This document shows, in pieces, positions 1 to 10,576 of a stretch of 64,000 bases of DNA; the stretch's first letter is position 1, and each line of letters opens with the position of its first letter. Origin of the DNA: Eutreptiella sp. 'Long Island Sound 2002'. Its lineage: Eukaryota > Euglenozoa > Euglenophyceae > Eutreptiales > Eutreptiaceae. Location of the stretch: positions 7,456,430 through 7,520,429 of the forward strand of contig OZ038383.1 in the NCBI GenBank assembly GCA_964036045.1, read 5' to 3'. The notes below the pieces were generated by a model that was not told the origin of the DNA, did not search any database, and was given only the letters and a program-made list of their open reading frames with translations. The translations under genes and the position numbers were made by a program.

Positions 1-807
1 CGCCACGGGGCGCTGCTTGTTCCGACTGAGTTTCGGTTTTCACAGCAGCGGATATAACTGCGTGGCAGAGGGACGGAGTGGCACAGGGCGCGGGGCTGAT
101 TCGTATCGAAACTCCGTTCCCCTGCCGGACACTTGTGGCGTGTCTGTCTGGCCCAGCCAGTTCCCCCAACCTGCTGCGGTCCTGGGGGTAGCGACTGGAT
201 TTGGGGCGGGCTGCGTGGGGCTGCGCCACGCCCGGTCACACATCGGACGTGGGCTGGAACGGGGGCCGGGCTGGTAGGGGGCATGCGTTACTACGGCCCA
301 CCAGCAGCGCCAGCGATGGGTCATCCAAAAGGCGTGGTGGGCAGTGCTCGCGGTTGCCCCCGTGGCCGGGACGGGCCGCCAGGCCCGCCGCTTGCCCCCC
401 CTCTTCTTCGAAAGGTGGTGCCCCCTCCCCGACGACAATGAGGCGATTCGAGGCCGCTGAAGGCGCCAGATCGCGAAGAAACGTACGAGGCACTGGTGTG
501 GCATTGTAATGGGGTGTCTCAGGCCCTGCAATCAAGTGATGCGACCGCGGCCTTTGACTGCGACGCACCCGATCGTAGGGATTGCCGGTAACAGTAGCCC
601 CCCCCCCCCCCCTCCCCCGCCGAATCCCCCCTCTTTTTCTAACCTCAACAACACATGCGCCTTCCAAAGATCAGCGCAATGCGGCGATGGTCTCGGCACA
701 CTATATTGACCCCCCTTCCCCAGGTTTTGACAGATAGTTGAGGGTAGCGCTCCTCCCTCCTGGCTCTTCCGCCCTCCTTCCACTGACCGCCCTGCGCTCG
801 CTTCCAA
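1..807. other. gene-poor GC-rich stretch
   Basis: Open frames on both strands overlap here without any clear winner, and none gives a protein I recognise. A C run at about 599-615 is typical of the homopolymer runs seen in intergenic and intronic DNA elsewhere in the window. I see no RNA gene and no repeat array. Confidence 0.4.
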
Positions 808-1354
808 GGGGGAGCCTTAAGCGCAGTGCGCGTGCAGTGCGCGCGCAGTGCAACTATTTGGGCGTCTGGCCGTACTAGAGACCCATACTTTGAGATACTA
901 GGGGCCCCTAGGGGCATCATGGTGACCCCTAGCGGAGGTTTTGACTTCTGATTTTGTCCCCCTTTGTCATGTTGTGCACACAAGTTGCATATTCTCCCTC
1001 TAGCCCCTCTTTGCTACTTATGCTTTGATTTGGAAGGAGAACATCTTGATTTCAATCGATCTGGTGTTTGGTTGCCCTGCTTATCTACCTTGTGACTATC
1101 ATTTTGCATCAGGGAAAATCATCAAGGTTTTCTTTATCAAAAACAAGGAACATCCACAGCATTGGGGAAACCAGAAACCTTGTGCATGATGTGTGTTATG
1201 TGAAGAGAAGGTAGTTTGCAACTTTCTTGAGCTGGGGCAGTTTGGGTCATCACCTAATTCTAAGGGCTTTTCCAAGGGGTGTGCTTGGGGGCTCTTTGGG
1301 GGGAACATAGTCTGAAAGTAGCGCGCAGTGCGCGTGCAGTGCAAAGATTCCCCC
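808..1354. mobile_element. short non-autonomous Harbinger-like element
   Basis: The segment starts GGGGGA and ends TTCCCCC and is bounded by a 3-bp direct repeat, CAA at 805-807 and 1355-1357. Inside the left end it carries the dispersed block beginning GAGACCCATACTTTGAG (about 881-960). Its right end has AAAGTAGCGCGC followed by a GC-rich palindromic stretch and ATTCCCCC. Both signatures recur in the larger copy at 5895-6893, which still holds transposase coding sequence. At 547 bp with no coding sequence this is probably a MITE-like derivative. Family assignment is an inference from that shared structure. Confidence 0.6.
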
Positions 1355-1806
1355 CAAGAGGCCGATTTGCTTCCTCTGCAGTCTCATCTATCCATCGCCG
1401 GCGCCAACTGCTGCCCCCCCCCCCCCCTTCTTTCTCCGTAGCCGACACTTGGTTCGCCTCAGGCTGTTGCTGGTCCCCCTGGTCCCCACCCCTTTGAACG
1501 GCACAGAAGTATGCGCCCCCCCCCCCCCCCGGGGCGGGGGGTCGCAGCACAACAGGGCCCTGACGACCACCCCGTGCCTCACTATACGACCGCTTTCCAA
1601 ATGGAGCATCAGCCAGTCCTCTGCTGCGGTACTGCTGCTCTTGGGCTGCTCTCCGGGATGGTGGGCGAAGGTTGATTGCCTCTGAACCTCCGGTTGCTGC
1701 GGGGTGCGGGACTGACAGAGCAGCGTTGTGGTACACTGGACCAGAACACGGCGCCCATCCACAGGCTCACGTCCACTCGATGACCGATCATTACACAGGA
1801 GCGTGG

Positions 1807-1890
1807 TGGGGTGAGGGGTGAGGGGTGAGGGGTGAGGGGTGAGGGGTGAGGGGTGAGGGGTGAGGGGTGAGGGTAAAGGTAAAGGTAAAG
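1807..1890 (+). repeat. GGGGTGA heptamer array
   Basis: About nine perfect GGGGTGA units are followed directly by four GGTAAA hexamers. The heptamer differs from the plant telomere unit TTTAGGG. The long Pro/His/Ser frame on the other strand is a by-product of the repeat. Confidence 0.9.
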
Positions 1891-2000
1891 TGCTCGGGCG
1901 CGCTCCGAACTCCAGCGTATCGGTGATCCCTACCTGCCCCTCGCAGCATCCCTTCCGGCTCGCGGGGTCACAGACACCCTAGCGCCTAGGACACTGCGTT

Positions 2001-2075
2001 CCGCCCCCACCGGGAATCGAACCGAGCACCTCTAGTTCAGGCGTCATGTGCATGACCGCTGAACTACGCGACCTT
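2001..2075 (-). tRNA. tRNA-like relic with A and B boxes
   Basis: On the minus strand a perfect B box (GGTTCGATTCC, 2013-2023) lies downstream of a good A box (TAGTTCAGCGG, 2056-2066), at a spacing normal for a tRNA. A 5-bp anticodon-type stem (CGCCT/AGGTG) closes a 7-base loop GAACTAG. The base before the triplet is A rather than the usual U, and the T stem, D stem and acceptor stem each have one or two mismatches. It is therefore more likely a tRNA pseudogene or the head of a SINE than a working tRNA. It sits between two GGGGTGA arrays. Confidence 0.35.
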
Positions 2076-2077
2076 TC

Positions 2078-2272
2078 TGGGTGAGGGGTGAGGGGTGAGG
2101 GGTGGGGGGTGGGGGGTGAGGGGTGAGGGGTGAGGGGTGGGGGGTGGGGGGTGAGGGGTGAGGGGTGGGGGGTGAGGGGTGAGGGGTGAGGGGTGAGGGG
2201 TGGGGGGTGAGGGGTGGGGGGTGAGGGGTGAGGGGTGAGGGGTGAGGGGTGAGGGGTGAGGGGAGGGGGAAC
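2078..2272 (+). repeat. GGGGTGA/GGGGGGT heptamer array
   Basis: About 27 heptamers mix GGGGTGA and GGGGGGT units. It is the same family as the array at 1807, from which it is separated only by unique sequence holding the tRNA-like relic. Confidence 0.9.
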
Positions 2273-2450
2273 GCGCATCATGTGCTGTTGAGGGCCATTT
2301 CAGTGGCGTCCCAGGGCACTTCCGGACATCCACTTTGCACGCCAGGGCCCAAGGCGTCCCCTTCTGCATCACGGCCCGCTCCGCCGCACTGACTGTCCGA
2401 TCGACGAACACTTTGCGCTTTCTCCGCTACATCAGGGGGCGTTTCACCGC

Positions 2451-2900
2451 GTGGGGCTGCGGTCGGCGCCCCCGCCCTCCGCACCCTTTGCTGCTACGCA
2501 GAGCGTCGCTCAGCCTCCCTCATATGTGGCCACTCCACACCACCCCTCGGTGCCGTGGTCCTACGGCGCTCTCGACCAAGAGCCTCATCCCTCGCCGCCG
2601 GGATGTGCTTCACGGGAGGGGTCTGAAGGAGGGTTTCAGAACTGGTTGCAATTACATTTCCCAGCCGTTGAAAAAGCGGTTGGGGAGGCAATTTCCGGCG
2701 GCTAGAAACCGGTTTGAGGGCCGTTGGAGATGTATACAAGCGGTTGGCAGGGCTGACCTACAAGAGGCGACAGGGTACCCCTTCCCCTGCCCAAGCTGAT
2801 GCCTGCACTGTGAGAGTTCCCAGGGTGATTCCGGAGGGTGACGGCCGTCGTCGCTTTATGACCAAGGCACATGATGTGCCTGCTCGTGCAACACCTCTGT
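2451..2900 (+). CDS. possible exon, unknown protein
   Basis: Two plus frames look protein-like and abut. The first runs to about 2702 and ends with a block containing FPAVEKAVGEAISGG. The second, offset by a frameshift, starts near 2714 with a basic block (VYKRLAGLTYKRRQG). A TAG at 2703-2705 lies at the junction. I recognise no family. The stretch could be one exon with a single-base assembly error, or chance. Confidence 0.25.
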
Positions 2901-3135
2901 GGTTTCCACCCCTATTACCTTCTACGCCCCGGCCCTCACACACCCGTGCTCGCTGTTGCAGCACACGCAGTGCACACCCCCATTTCCCATGCATGGCTGT
3001 CATTTCAAGTGCGCTTCTCTAGGGCTTTTTTCCAAACCTTCGGCCCACCATCTTCGTCGCACGCCTCCATACACTTTTGACCACAACGTCCTCATTCGTT
3101 CTTACCACAAAGTTGTTTTGCATTCTTACGACACG

Positions 3136-3330
3136 GGTTGGGGTGGGGGAATACGGGCGGGAGGTATGGGGGGGGGGTAAGGTGGTTGGGGGGGGGTGAG
3201 GTTTTTTGGGGGGGCATGTGGCGGGGCGGGTGATGGGGAAGGTATTAGGGGTTACGACGAGGGGGTTATGGGGAGGTTTGGATGGGAGGTATGGTGTAGG
3301 GGGATTTGGGGGAGGGGTGTTACGGGCCGC
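3136..3330 (+). repeat. G-rich, quadruplex-prone tract
   Basis: About 195 bp of almost pure purine-rich GGG runs, including runs of eight to nine G. Many consecutive G3-spaced runs could fold as G-quadruplexes. A textbook splice donor context (ACAG, then GTGAGT) follows near 3341 on the plus strand, but no upstream exon can be recognised in the G-rich tract. Confidence 0.6.
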
Positions 3331-4134
3331 ACCAGCGAACAGGTGAGTTCCCATAACCTCAAGCCTCCCACAACCCATACCGCATGCCCTCTCAGCACCA
3401 CATGCCACACGCATGCCTCCCTGAGGTCTCCAGGCGTTCTTGACACATGATGCCTCGAAGGTCGTTTGTTTTTCCGACTCTCTGTTGGGTCTCTGGGGGC
3501 TGCCCACCCTCTTGCCTGACGGGCGCAGGGGCCTTCGCCGCTCGGGTGGCTGGGCCAGCCGCAGGACGTATGCAGAATGGGGGAATGGGGGGTAGTCCTG
3601 CTCCACCCAAGGTCGGTACCGCACCCCCTGGGTGCGGTCCATGGTGACCTCCACTCGGGCTCCACGTACTGCGTACAGAAGGGGCGAGTCAGGAGATTCT
3701 GGGGGAAGACCGGAGTGGAGACATGCTCTGGGAATGGGCATCGACAGGCACCCGAGCCCCGTTGTGTCTTTTGTGGCTTCATGTCACAGTCCGCAGGTTC
3801 TCGCGATCAGTACTATGACCACACAAATACGTCCCCCACGCATTGAGACTAATCACAGTGGCAGCAGGAGCCATGTGCGCCGTGCGGTCGCCCTCCAAAG
3901 GCTGACCCTGGCGTTTGATTCTGCATTGGGTGCCGCCATGGGATTTTTTTGGATCGGGGTCCCATGTGATGCTTGGCGTCATGCTCCTCTGCCCGTGCAT
4001 CCCTGACGCACACCTTCCGATTTCATCCACAAGACGTCAAAGTTGATGAAGCTGGGGCGGAGAGGACGTGGGGTCACTGGACGGTTGTTCAGAATGCGAC
4101 GAAGACCACGACATGCTTTTGGCTGTGTCGCTGC

Positions 4135-4512
4135 TCAACCCACAAGACGGTCATGCAGGAGCCTGCGCTGGATTGTGTCGTCGCTGCTCACACGGCACTC
4201 AGCTCCACACCAGCACCTGTTGGTGGTAACGTCGCGTGCCCGAGTGACCAGAGTCAATTCTACGTCGACGTGCCTTCCATAGCTCTCAGAAACCACGTTG
4301 GTTTGCTCGTTGCATTTATTAGGCCACTGCATTTGCACTTGATTAGCCCAATGCCAGGACTGACAGGGTGGCCCTGTACGGACGGCAGCCCTCCCCTGTG
4401 GCATCAGAATACGTGCTTCCGCTTTCCCTATGCGTGCGTGCGCATGAGCAGCCGGGGGGACGGAGGGAAGCAGGGCAGACAAGCGAGGTGCATCGAAGCC
4501 TTTGTCCAGCAT
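4135..4512 (-). CDS. possible exon, unknown protein
   Basis: A 125-codon minus frame whose C-terminal half (VTTNRCWCGAECRVSSDD) looks protein-like. The frame continues past its TGA at 4135-4137 to about 3990 with further protein-like sequence (PRPLRPSFINFDVLWM). Either this is decayed, or the TGA is real and the rest is chance. A 187-codon plus frame (3973-4536) overlaps and cannot be excluded. No family recognised. Confidence 0.2.
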   Translation of the reverse strand: MLDKGFDAPRLSALLPSVPPAAHAHARIGKAEARILMPQGRAAVRTGPPCQSWHWANQVQMQWPNKCNEQTNVVSESYGRHVDVELTLVTRARDVTTNRCWCGAECRVSSDDTIQRRLLHDRLVG

Positions 4513-4636
4513 TTGCAGCGTTCAGATGTGCCCTAGCCTGATAAGCATTTGCTTGTGCTCTGGTGTACTTGCATGTGGAGCTTTTTGTTGCGTGTGTTCA
4601 TAGGCCTGGTTCCCTGGTGCGTGGTATTGTATAATG

Positions 4637-4712
4637 GTGTCCCTGTGTGTGTGTGTGTGTCACGCCTGTTCGTCTCGCTTGTGCGTGTGTGTGTGTGTGT
4701 GTGTGTGTGCGT
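4637..4712 (+). repeat. GT dinucleotide microsatellites
   Basis: Two (GT)n tracts, about 4641-4660 and 4684-4711, are separated by some 23 bases of unique sequence. Confidence 0.9.
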
Positions 4713-4759
4713 TGATGGCGCAAGACAATGCATGGTCATGGGTAGGCGGGCAATCAAAG

Positions 4760-5894
4760 GTCAAAGATCCCCTTTGTAGCATCACCAATGATCTGATGGC
4801 TTTGGAAACTGTACTTTGTGATCCTCCATGCACCTGTACGGGCAGCACCATCAGTGTGGGGATATGCAGTTCGTGCTACAGTGTGTTCTGCAATATGGGT
4901 AGAATTGCAACACATAGTCCCAGTATGGTCGCCGAGTATGGTCGAAGATGGTGGAATGATTCTCCAGCCAAAAACTATTTGCTGCACCAAAGTGACAGTG
5001 AAAGTGTTCTTTGTGAAGCAGGGGTTCAATAACACCAGTGACGTTGAGCACTGCAATTGGTTGAGGGTGGCAAAGCTTTGCAAGATCTGCTGCCAATATC
5101 AGAGCAGAGTTCCTTGCACTGGTGCATTTGGGAGGGTCCGTGGACGCCCTCCCCCCCCAAAAGAAGTCGTGCCAATTCAGGAGGGGCAGGTCTTTTTGTT
5201 GGGACTGGGGTTCACAGGGGCAAGAAAGCAGGGGTTGTTGTACAGAGGCTGGTACCCTGTTGTACGCACTGGTGTCCAGTGCCACGCCGTTTGTCTTACC
5301 TGTTTTTGTTGATCGAAGCTGTTGTGGAGCTGGGGATGGGGGAGCTGGGACGATGCGGGGGGGGGGGGGGGGCGGCTGGGGGGCTTGGTGATCGTGGAAT
5401 GTCCATCTTACTGCTAACAATTGCAGCCGTCTGTCCCTGTGTAGAGGATTCACATTTGGTCATTCCCAGACCAAGAGGTTTGGAGGGTGCTCTCTGTCTG
5501 GGGGGCATCCCGTGCTACCCTGTCACCCCCAAAAATCGCCTTGAAGAGCATATACCCCCCCTTTTGGGGGGTCATTGGCGTAGGATACCCCAAGGTCTGG
5601 TACTGGATGTTTAACGCCTTGCAAAATCATCATTTTGTGAGAGAAAATGATCCCCCAATGAATTTTTTGATTTTGATCCCCCTACCTCGCCCGTACCGAG
5701 GTACCACTTTTTTGGGGGATGGGGGGTGGTGGTGGGTGGTGAAAACTTCTTGGCGTATTGCGGCTCTTGTGTGTGGATTTAGACCTAGGTCGTGAAGAAT
5801 TTTTTTCTTGTATGTGGACCCCCTAACCCATGGCGGGGGTCTTGAGTCCTAACCCCAGTACCCCCAGTCGCCCCTCTCCCCCATATGGCCCCTT
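4760..5894. other. no gene recognised
   Basis: Mixed sequence with a G run at about 5358-5375 and C runs near 5148 and 5550. Open frames overlap on both strands with no family signal. The last 70 bases lead into a transposon. Confidence 0.35.
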
Positions 5895-6893
5895 GGGGGA
5901 ACGTTAGCGCGCCGGGCGCGCGCCGGGCATCTTCTTGGACCCGTGCCCCACCAGTGGCCTTTTAGGGGGTGCACTAAGGGGGCGCACTTAGCGCAGTGCA
6001 GCTATTTGGGGGTGTGGCTGTACTAGAGACCCACACTTTGAGATACTAGGAGCATCATGGTGACCCTTAGCGTAGGTTTTGGCGTCTGATTTTGTCCCCT
6101 TTGTTGGGGACCCCCGAGAATGCAGGGGTGATGTAGCATTTCCGCCCTCAAAAGATGGTTTGATTTGGGATGGGTATGGACCTTCTCGTACCCGAGGTTA
6201 TTTCTTTGATTTTTAAGTTGGGGGCTATGATGGTGCTTATAAAGGCCGGATTCATGTCATTGTGCCATTCATTGGAAGAAAGAATGGCACTTTGACAGCC
6301 TGCCAACAAATCTTACAATGACGTGCACGGGTGGTACAAGGCACGCATTGAGCAACTGTTTGCTCGATTGTGGCATTGGGGTTTGGTTAGGAACATTAGG
6401 CTTGGCGGCCCCAATGAGTTGCACCAGTCAGTCCGCATTTTGTTGCATTTTACACAGTTTTGCATCCGCAAGCAAGTCCGTCACCCCCCCTACACACCAT
6501 GGGAGCATGTCCCGTCTCATGTTTGGACTGACCAAAGCAACTCGGCCGCCACGCAAGATGAGGCAGAGGATGAGGCAGAAGTGTGTGTGTTGTGTTGCCA
6601 AAGGCGCTCCACCGTCGCAGTTTGTGATGAGTGTAAGGAGCAGCATTGTACTGAATGTATTGACACCCACACTTGTGGGACCAATGTTGTTTGTTAAGTA
6701 CAATACAAATGACAGTTGGAGTTGCTGAATTCACCGATTTTGCTTTATTATGCAACGAGCTTTGTAGGGAAGGTGTGCAGTGCAATATGGTCTACTTGGG
6801 GGGCTTCTCCACGAGAGGGTAAATCTGGGGCTGAAGTCGGGATAGTTAATAGAAAAGTAGCGCGCCGGGCGCGCGCCAGGCAAACATTCCCCC
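5895..6893 (+). mobile_element. PIF/Harbinger-like transposon, deletion copy
   Basis: The element begins GGGGGAACGTTAGCGCGCC and ends, read inward from the other side, GGGGGAATGTTTGCC followed by the same CG-rich palindromic block. It is bounded by the 3-bp duplication CTT (5892-5894 and 6894-6896). Near its left end is the 'GAGACCCACACTTTGAG' block that is tandemly amplified at 21.7-23.3 kb. The right half encodes the C-terminal part of a DDE transposase and a cysteine-rich tail. At 999 bp it lacks the N-terminal coding part, so it is a deletion derivative. GC-rich ends and 3-bp duplications are typical of PIF/Harbinger elements, although their usual target is TWA. Confidence 0.65.
6228..6697 (+). 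pseudogene. DDE_4-type transposase, C-terminal remnant with Cys-rich tail
   Basis: The translation opens with a block ending GRIHVIVPFIGRKNGT and, after a one-base frameshift near 6290, continues YNDVHGWYKARIEQLF, then LWHWGLVRNI and LLHFTQFCIRK. This order (P-F-x-G, then N-x-x-x-x-x-R-x-x-I/V-E, then L-x-x-F-x-I-R) matches the end of IS5/Harbinger DDE_4 transposases, where the E of 'RxxIE' is the third catalytic residue. After an acidic linker come eight cysteines in CxxCC, CxxC, CxxC and HxC spacing (about 6580-6675), a putative zinc-binding domain. The frame ends TAA at 6695-6697. The same C-terminus recurs at 54.65-54.99 kb and, diverged, at 19.2-19.5 kb. Confidence 0.6.
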
Positions 6894-6914
6894 CTTGCTA
6901 GTGAGGACTAAGCC

Positions 6915-7450
6915 GTTTTCACGTTGGCTGCAGTGACACCTGAAAAACTTTCAACGCTCAAGTTTTTCTGAAACCTGTCTGTCAGCCTTGGGATTGGTTT
7001 GGGAGATCATTTGGTGACAATACGGGCTGTTTGAGCACCCATGGGGACCCACGTAGTGGCCGTGTAGCTCAAGCCATGGCCCCCCCAAAAGCCCCAAAAT
7101 TTATCTTGCTTCGGCGATTTAGTGGCACTTGAAAAAATTTCAAAATTCGACTCTTCCGAAACTCTTCAGTCGCTCCTGGGATGGGTTTGGGCGATCATTT
7201 GGTGACAATACGGGACTGGAGCACGCATAGGGACCCACGTAGTGGTTGCTGGGCCCATGGAGCCCGAGCCATGGGTCCCCCCAAAGCCCCAGAATTGCTG
7301 TTATGTAGGCTGTTTGAACCACCTACCAACAGCAATTCTGAGGCTTTTGGAGGAACCATGGCTCGGGCTACATGGGCCCAGCGGCCACTATGCGGGTCCC
7401 CATGGGTGCTTAAGTACCTGTATTGTCACCAAGTGATCACCCAAACCCAA
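6915..7450. repeat. triplicated block, third copy inverted (fold-back)
   Basis: A roughly 190-bp unit marked by GATCATTTGGTGACAATACG occurs in direct orientation from about 6915 and 7110. A third copy of its second half lies inverted from about 7325 to 7450. The second and third copies form near-perfect arms of about 130 bp around a loop of only some 25 bases, so the transcript would form a long hairpin. No coding sequence is evident. Confidence 0.75.
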
Positions 7451-9716
7451 ATTGCACAGATTTTTGGTTGGCTCTCTCTTACTGCCGCGGGTTCGTTACC
7501 GAGTGGATGGAGAGCAATAGCAACAAAAGAAAGGGGAAGAACGCAAAATGGAGGAAGTGGAGATGAATGAGCAGCGCCACTAGTGGCAAAGGTGATTCAA
7601 GTAAAGGTCATGAAGAACAGAAGAAAGCAAAGTTCAAGAAGATGGGTTGACAATATCAGAAGGGGAGCCCCAAAACGAGCAAGGGCTGCACAAAGTTGGG
7701 TTTTGCCAGGTGCAGGTGTCTAGGCACAAAGAGACCACAGGCAACCCAGTTATGTCCGAGGACTAACCCATATCACCATCGTCCTTGGACTGGATATCAA
7801 TGTGTTCTTTGCCGTTTTCTGTATTTGTGTGCCTGCCTGTGTGTGAAGTTTTCTTAGACCAAACACCATCGTCAGATCTCACCTCCAATACACTGACAAC
7901 CATACGTTGACCCCTTTTGTTGTTGTCTTCCCCTATTCTAGAATTCTGCTTCTTTGTCACCTCTACCTCTGTTCCCCTTCCTTCTGCTCTCTTCTAGCCT
8001 GCCGCACAACCCGACTGCAACTCCCTCGTATTGCACATTCGTTACCAGGTGGAGTATAGGCTTGGGTGAAGCTCAGTGTGGTTTGAATGCACGACAGACC
8101 CCACAAACCTAAGAGGGGGATGTAGAGGAATGGGACAGGAGCAAAGGACCCGTACAGCAGAGAGGGGTAGAAGACATGAGGAGGCAGGAGGGAGGGAAGA
8201 AGAAAACACCCTAGTAGCCTTCTTTGACTAATCAGCATGATCTAACCTGTCTTTTGCATAGCTCAATGCGAAAGGGGATGAACAGGCAGGCAGGTGAGGA
8301 GGTGGGCACGTGAGGAGGCAGGTCCTGAGTAGCAAGACATGGAGGAGGGGTAGGAGCGAGAGGGGGAACCAACAATGACCTAAGCACCGAAGTAGCTTAA
8401 TCCTAGCACCGAAGTAGCTTAATCCTAGCTGCTAGCTAGCCACGTTCAGACCCCAAGGAGGGGTTTGTGGAAACAAACAATTCTAATGCGACTCTCGTGC
8501 TCACCACCTCTTGTCGAACAACATCAGCATTGATAGCTGGGATGTACCTCAAGAATGTTAGCAACATTTGATTGCATCCGATGAAGATGTATTTATAGTG
8601 CGTGTCTCACTCCTCGCTAGAGAGTGTCCATAAACCTAGTCAGCTACCGCCTTCCACTACGAGCTACTCTCTTATATCTTATTGTCACAACTGTTTTCCC
8701 ATGCATGCCCTCTGTTTGAGGTGGGAGAGTGCTGGAATTGGAACCAACCTCGCCGCTAAATGCACTAGTCAATAACTATGCCTATTGGACACCCATGTGC
8801 TGAAAAACACCACATTGCTTGTCATCTGATGTGGGCTCCACTGAGTCGAGCATGGATGTTAGTGAATGTTGATATGGTAAGGAGGGTAAGGCGAAGCACA
8901 AGAAAGGGAGCCTGAACGCGTGCCAGCCCCCTCGCACCCCTTAAGCACTACGAACTTATCATATGATGAAGATAGGAATACGAGCGGATTTGCATTTGTC
9001 AGACTCTTCACGATTGAAATCTGATCAGGGTGTCGGAGGATTAGCTAGCAAAACCTATGGAAGCGACTGGGAAACGAAACCTGTGCAGCCTAACCAACCT
9101 AGCCGGCTTGCCCTACTCGTGGGCCTCAAGATTAGGGGCTGTGATGAACCAATGCATGGCTTTGGTAGTCGGGGCAGCTTCCCTTTGGGGAGTGGTGGTG
9201 CACTGTGTGATAGATTATGGGAAGTGGGGCAAGGGGTGGGGTGTTAGGAGGTCAGTAGTGGGGGGCGGTTTCTGCAGCGGGGAGGGGTGTTTGGTCTTCA
9301 TGGCACTTTTTCTACCAGGGGGGTTGGGGCTGATTGGGTGGAAAAGGTGCACACCACGAGGGTGGAAAAACTTTTCTCTTGCCCCCCCCCCCCTTCCCCT
9401 TCTTTTGTAGGTGGAAATCAGATTATATCACAGGACGACTAGTGTGTTCATGATGCAGCAGCCATGTGTGGCCCGCTTGTTCATGACATGACAAGTTTGA
9501 CAATGTTGGGTCGAATACCATGCTTGGGCAGGTTTTGATATGAACCTCAAGGATGTGCGACCAGATACTGATGAAGAGATCATTAAGGGTGGGGAGCCTC
9601 GTTGCTCACTTGGAGACAACGGAATTTGAAACCTGTTTGCGTTGCTACCTTGCTCGGCTAAACAAGAGCGGTGGGTAGTCTTAGAGTGTTTTCTATCTGC
9701 TGGGTTTTGCCAAGTA
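7451..9716. other. no gene recognised
   Basis: AT-balanced sequence with many stops in all frames. A small direct duplication (CACCGAAGTAGCTTAATCCTAG, two copies) lies near 8386-8430. Around 9440-9640 short protein-like pieces (NLKDVRPDTDEEIIKGG) occur with several TGA stops, probably a decayed fragment of something I cannot name. Confidence 0.35.
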
Positions 9717-10199
9717 CAGGGGGGGGGGGGGAATTCCGCGGGGGGGATTTTTCCGCGGGGAAAATTCCGTATTTCAATTTGGTGCGGAATTTTCCCCTCA
9801 TTTTTCGAGGGGAGGTGCGGAATTTTCCCCGTGCAGAATTTTGTCCATGTAAGCCACCGTACCACCGTATGCCTTGTGCTTCGCCGCGCGCTCCCATTTG
9901 TTTTGTTCCCACCCTTCTGCGGTTGTTGTCAACCAACAGGGAAGGGGGGGCAGGAAGTCGAATAATTTGTGAATGGCGGGCCACGCCATCTACAGAGGTG
10001 ATCTCAGGCACACTGGTCATTGCCTTCTCCCAGGATCTTTTGGGGATCGCAATCCCAGGATCCCTTTTGCTTCCAATGCACTGAAGATTTGGGAGGTGCG
10101 GAATTTTCCCCTTGATTTTTTGGACAGGTGCGGAATTTTCCCCATGCGGAATTTTCCCCTGCGGAAAAATCCCCGTACAGAATTCCCCCCCCCCCCCTG
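9717..10199. mobile_element. MITE with poly-G inverted ends and TA duplication
   Basis: The 483-bp segment is flanked by TA (9715-9716 and 10200-10201), begins CAGGGGGGGGGGGGGAATTC and ends with the inverse (GAATTC, a run of C, TG). Inside both ends there are eight or more copies of GCGGAATTTTCCCC in both orientations. TA duplications and CAG-type termini point to a Tc1/mariner-like source, but no transposase is present. Long G/C terminal runs make exact end lengths uncertain. Confidence 0.7.
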
Positions 10200-10576
10200 T
10201 ATGCACACACTGCCCACATAGTGCACATGCAGTGCAAGAACATTGCCTGACTTAGCAGCTATTTCGGGTTCTTGCCTTTGCTATGCAGAGGCAACTTGAT
10301 TTGATTTGCATGTGGTGCTGAAACTGTGTCTTGCCATTGTGCATTGCACCAAAGAACAGTTTGGTGTGGCTGTGGTGTGAAGTTCAGGAGTGGGGACACT
10401 GGTAATTTGATGACAGTTTCCTAACAGGTGTGGGGACATTGTGGGGATACCTGACTGGGGACTGTCCTATGGTAGAGCAGGGTGCCTGAGCTGTGTCCTG
10501 TTGTTGCTCTGAGTGCACATGCAACACTGGCACAGGTGCCCCACAAAATCGTCTTTTACACAGGGCATCTCTGCTC

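Noticed and set aside
1807-2272. Telomeric repeat
   Set aside because: GGGGTGA is not a known telomere unit, the arrays are short and interstitial, and the sequence on both sides is ordinary.
1979-2411. His/Pro/Ser-rich ORFs on the minus strand
   Set aside because: By-products of the GGGGTGA heptamer array.
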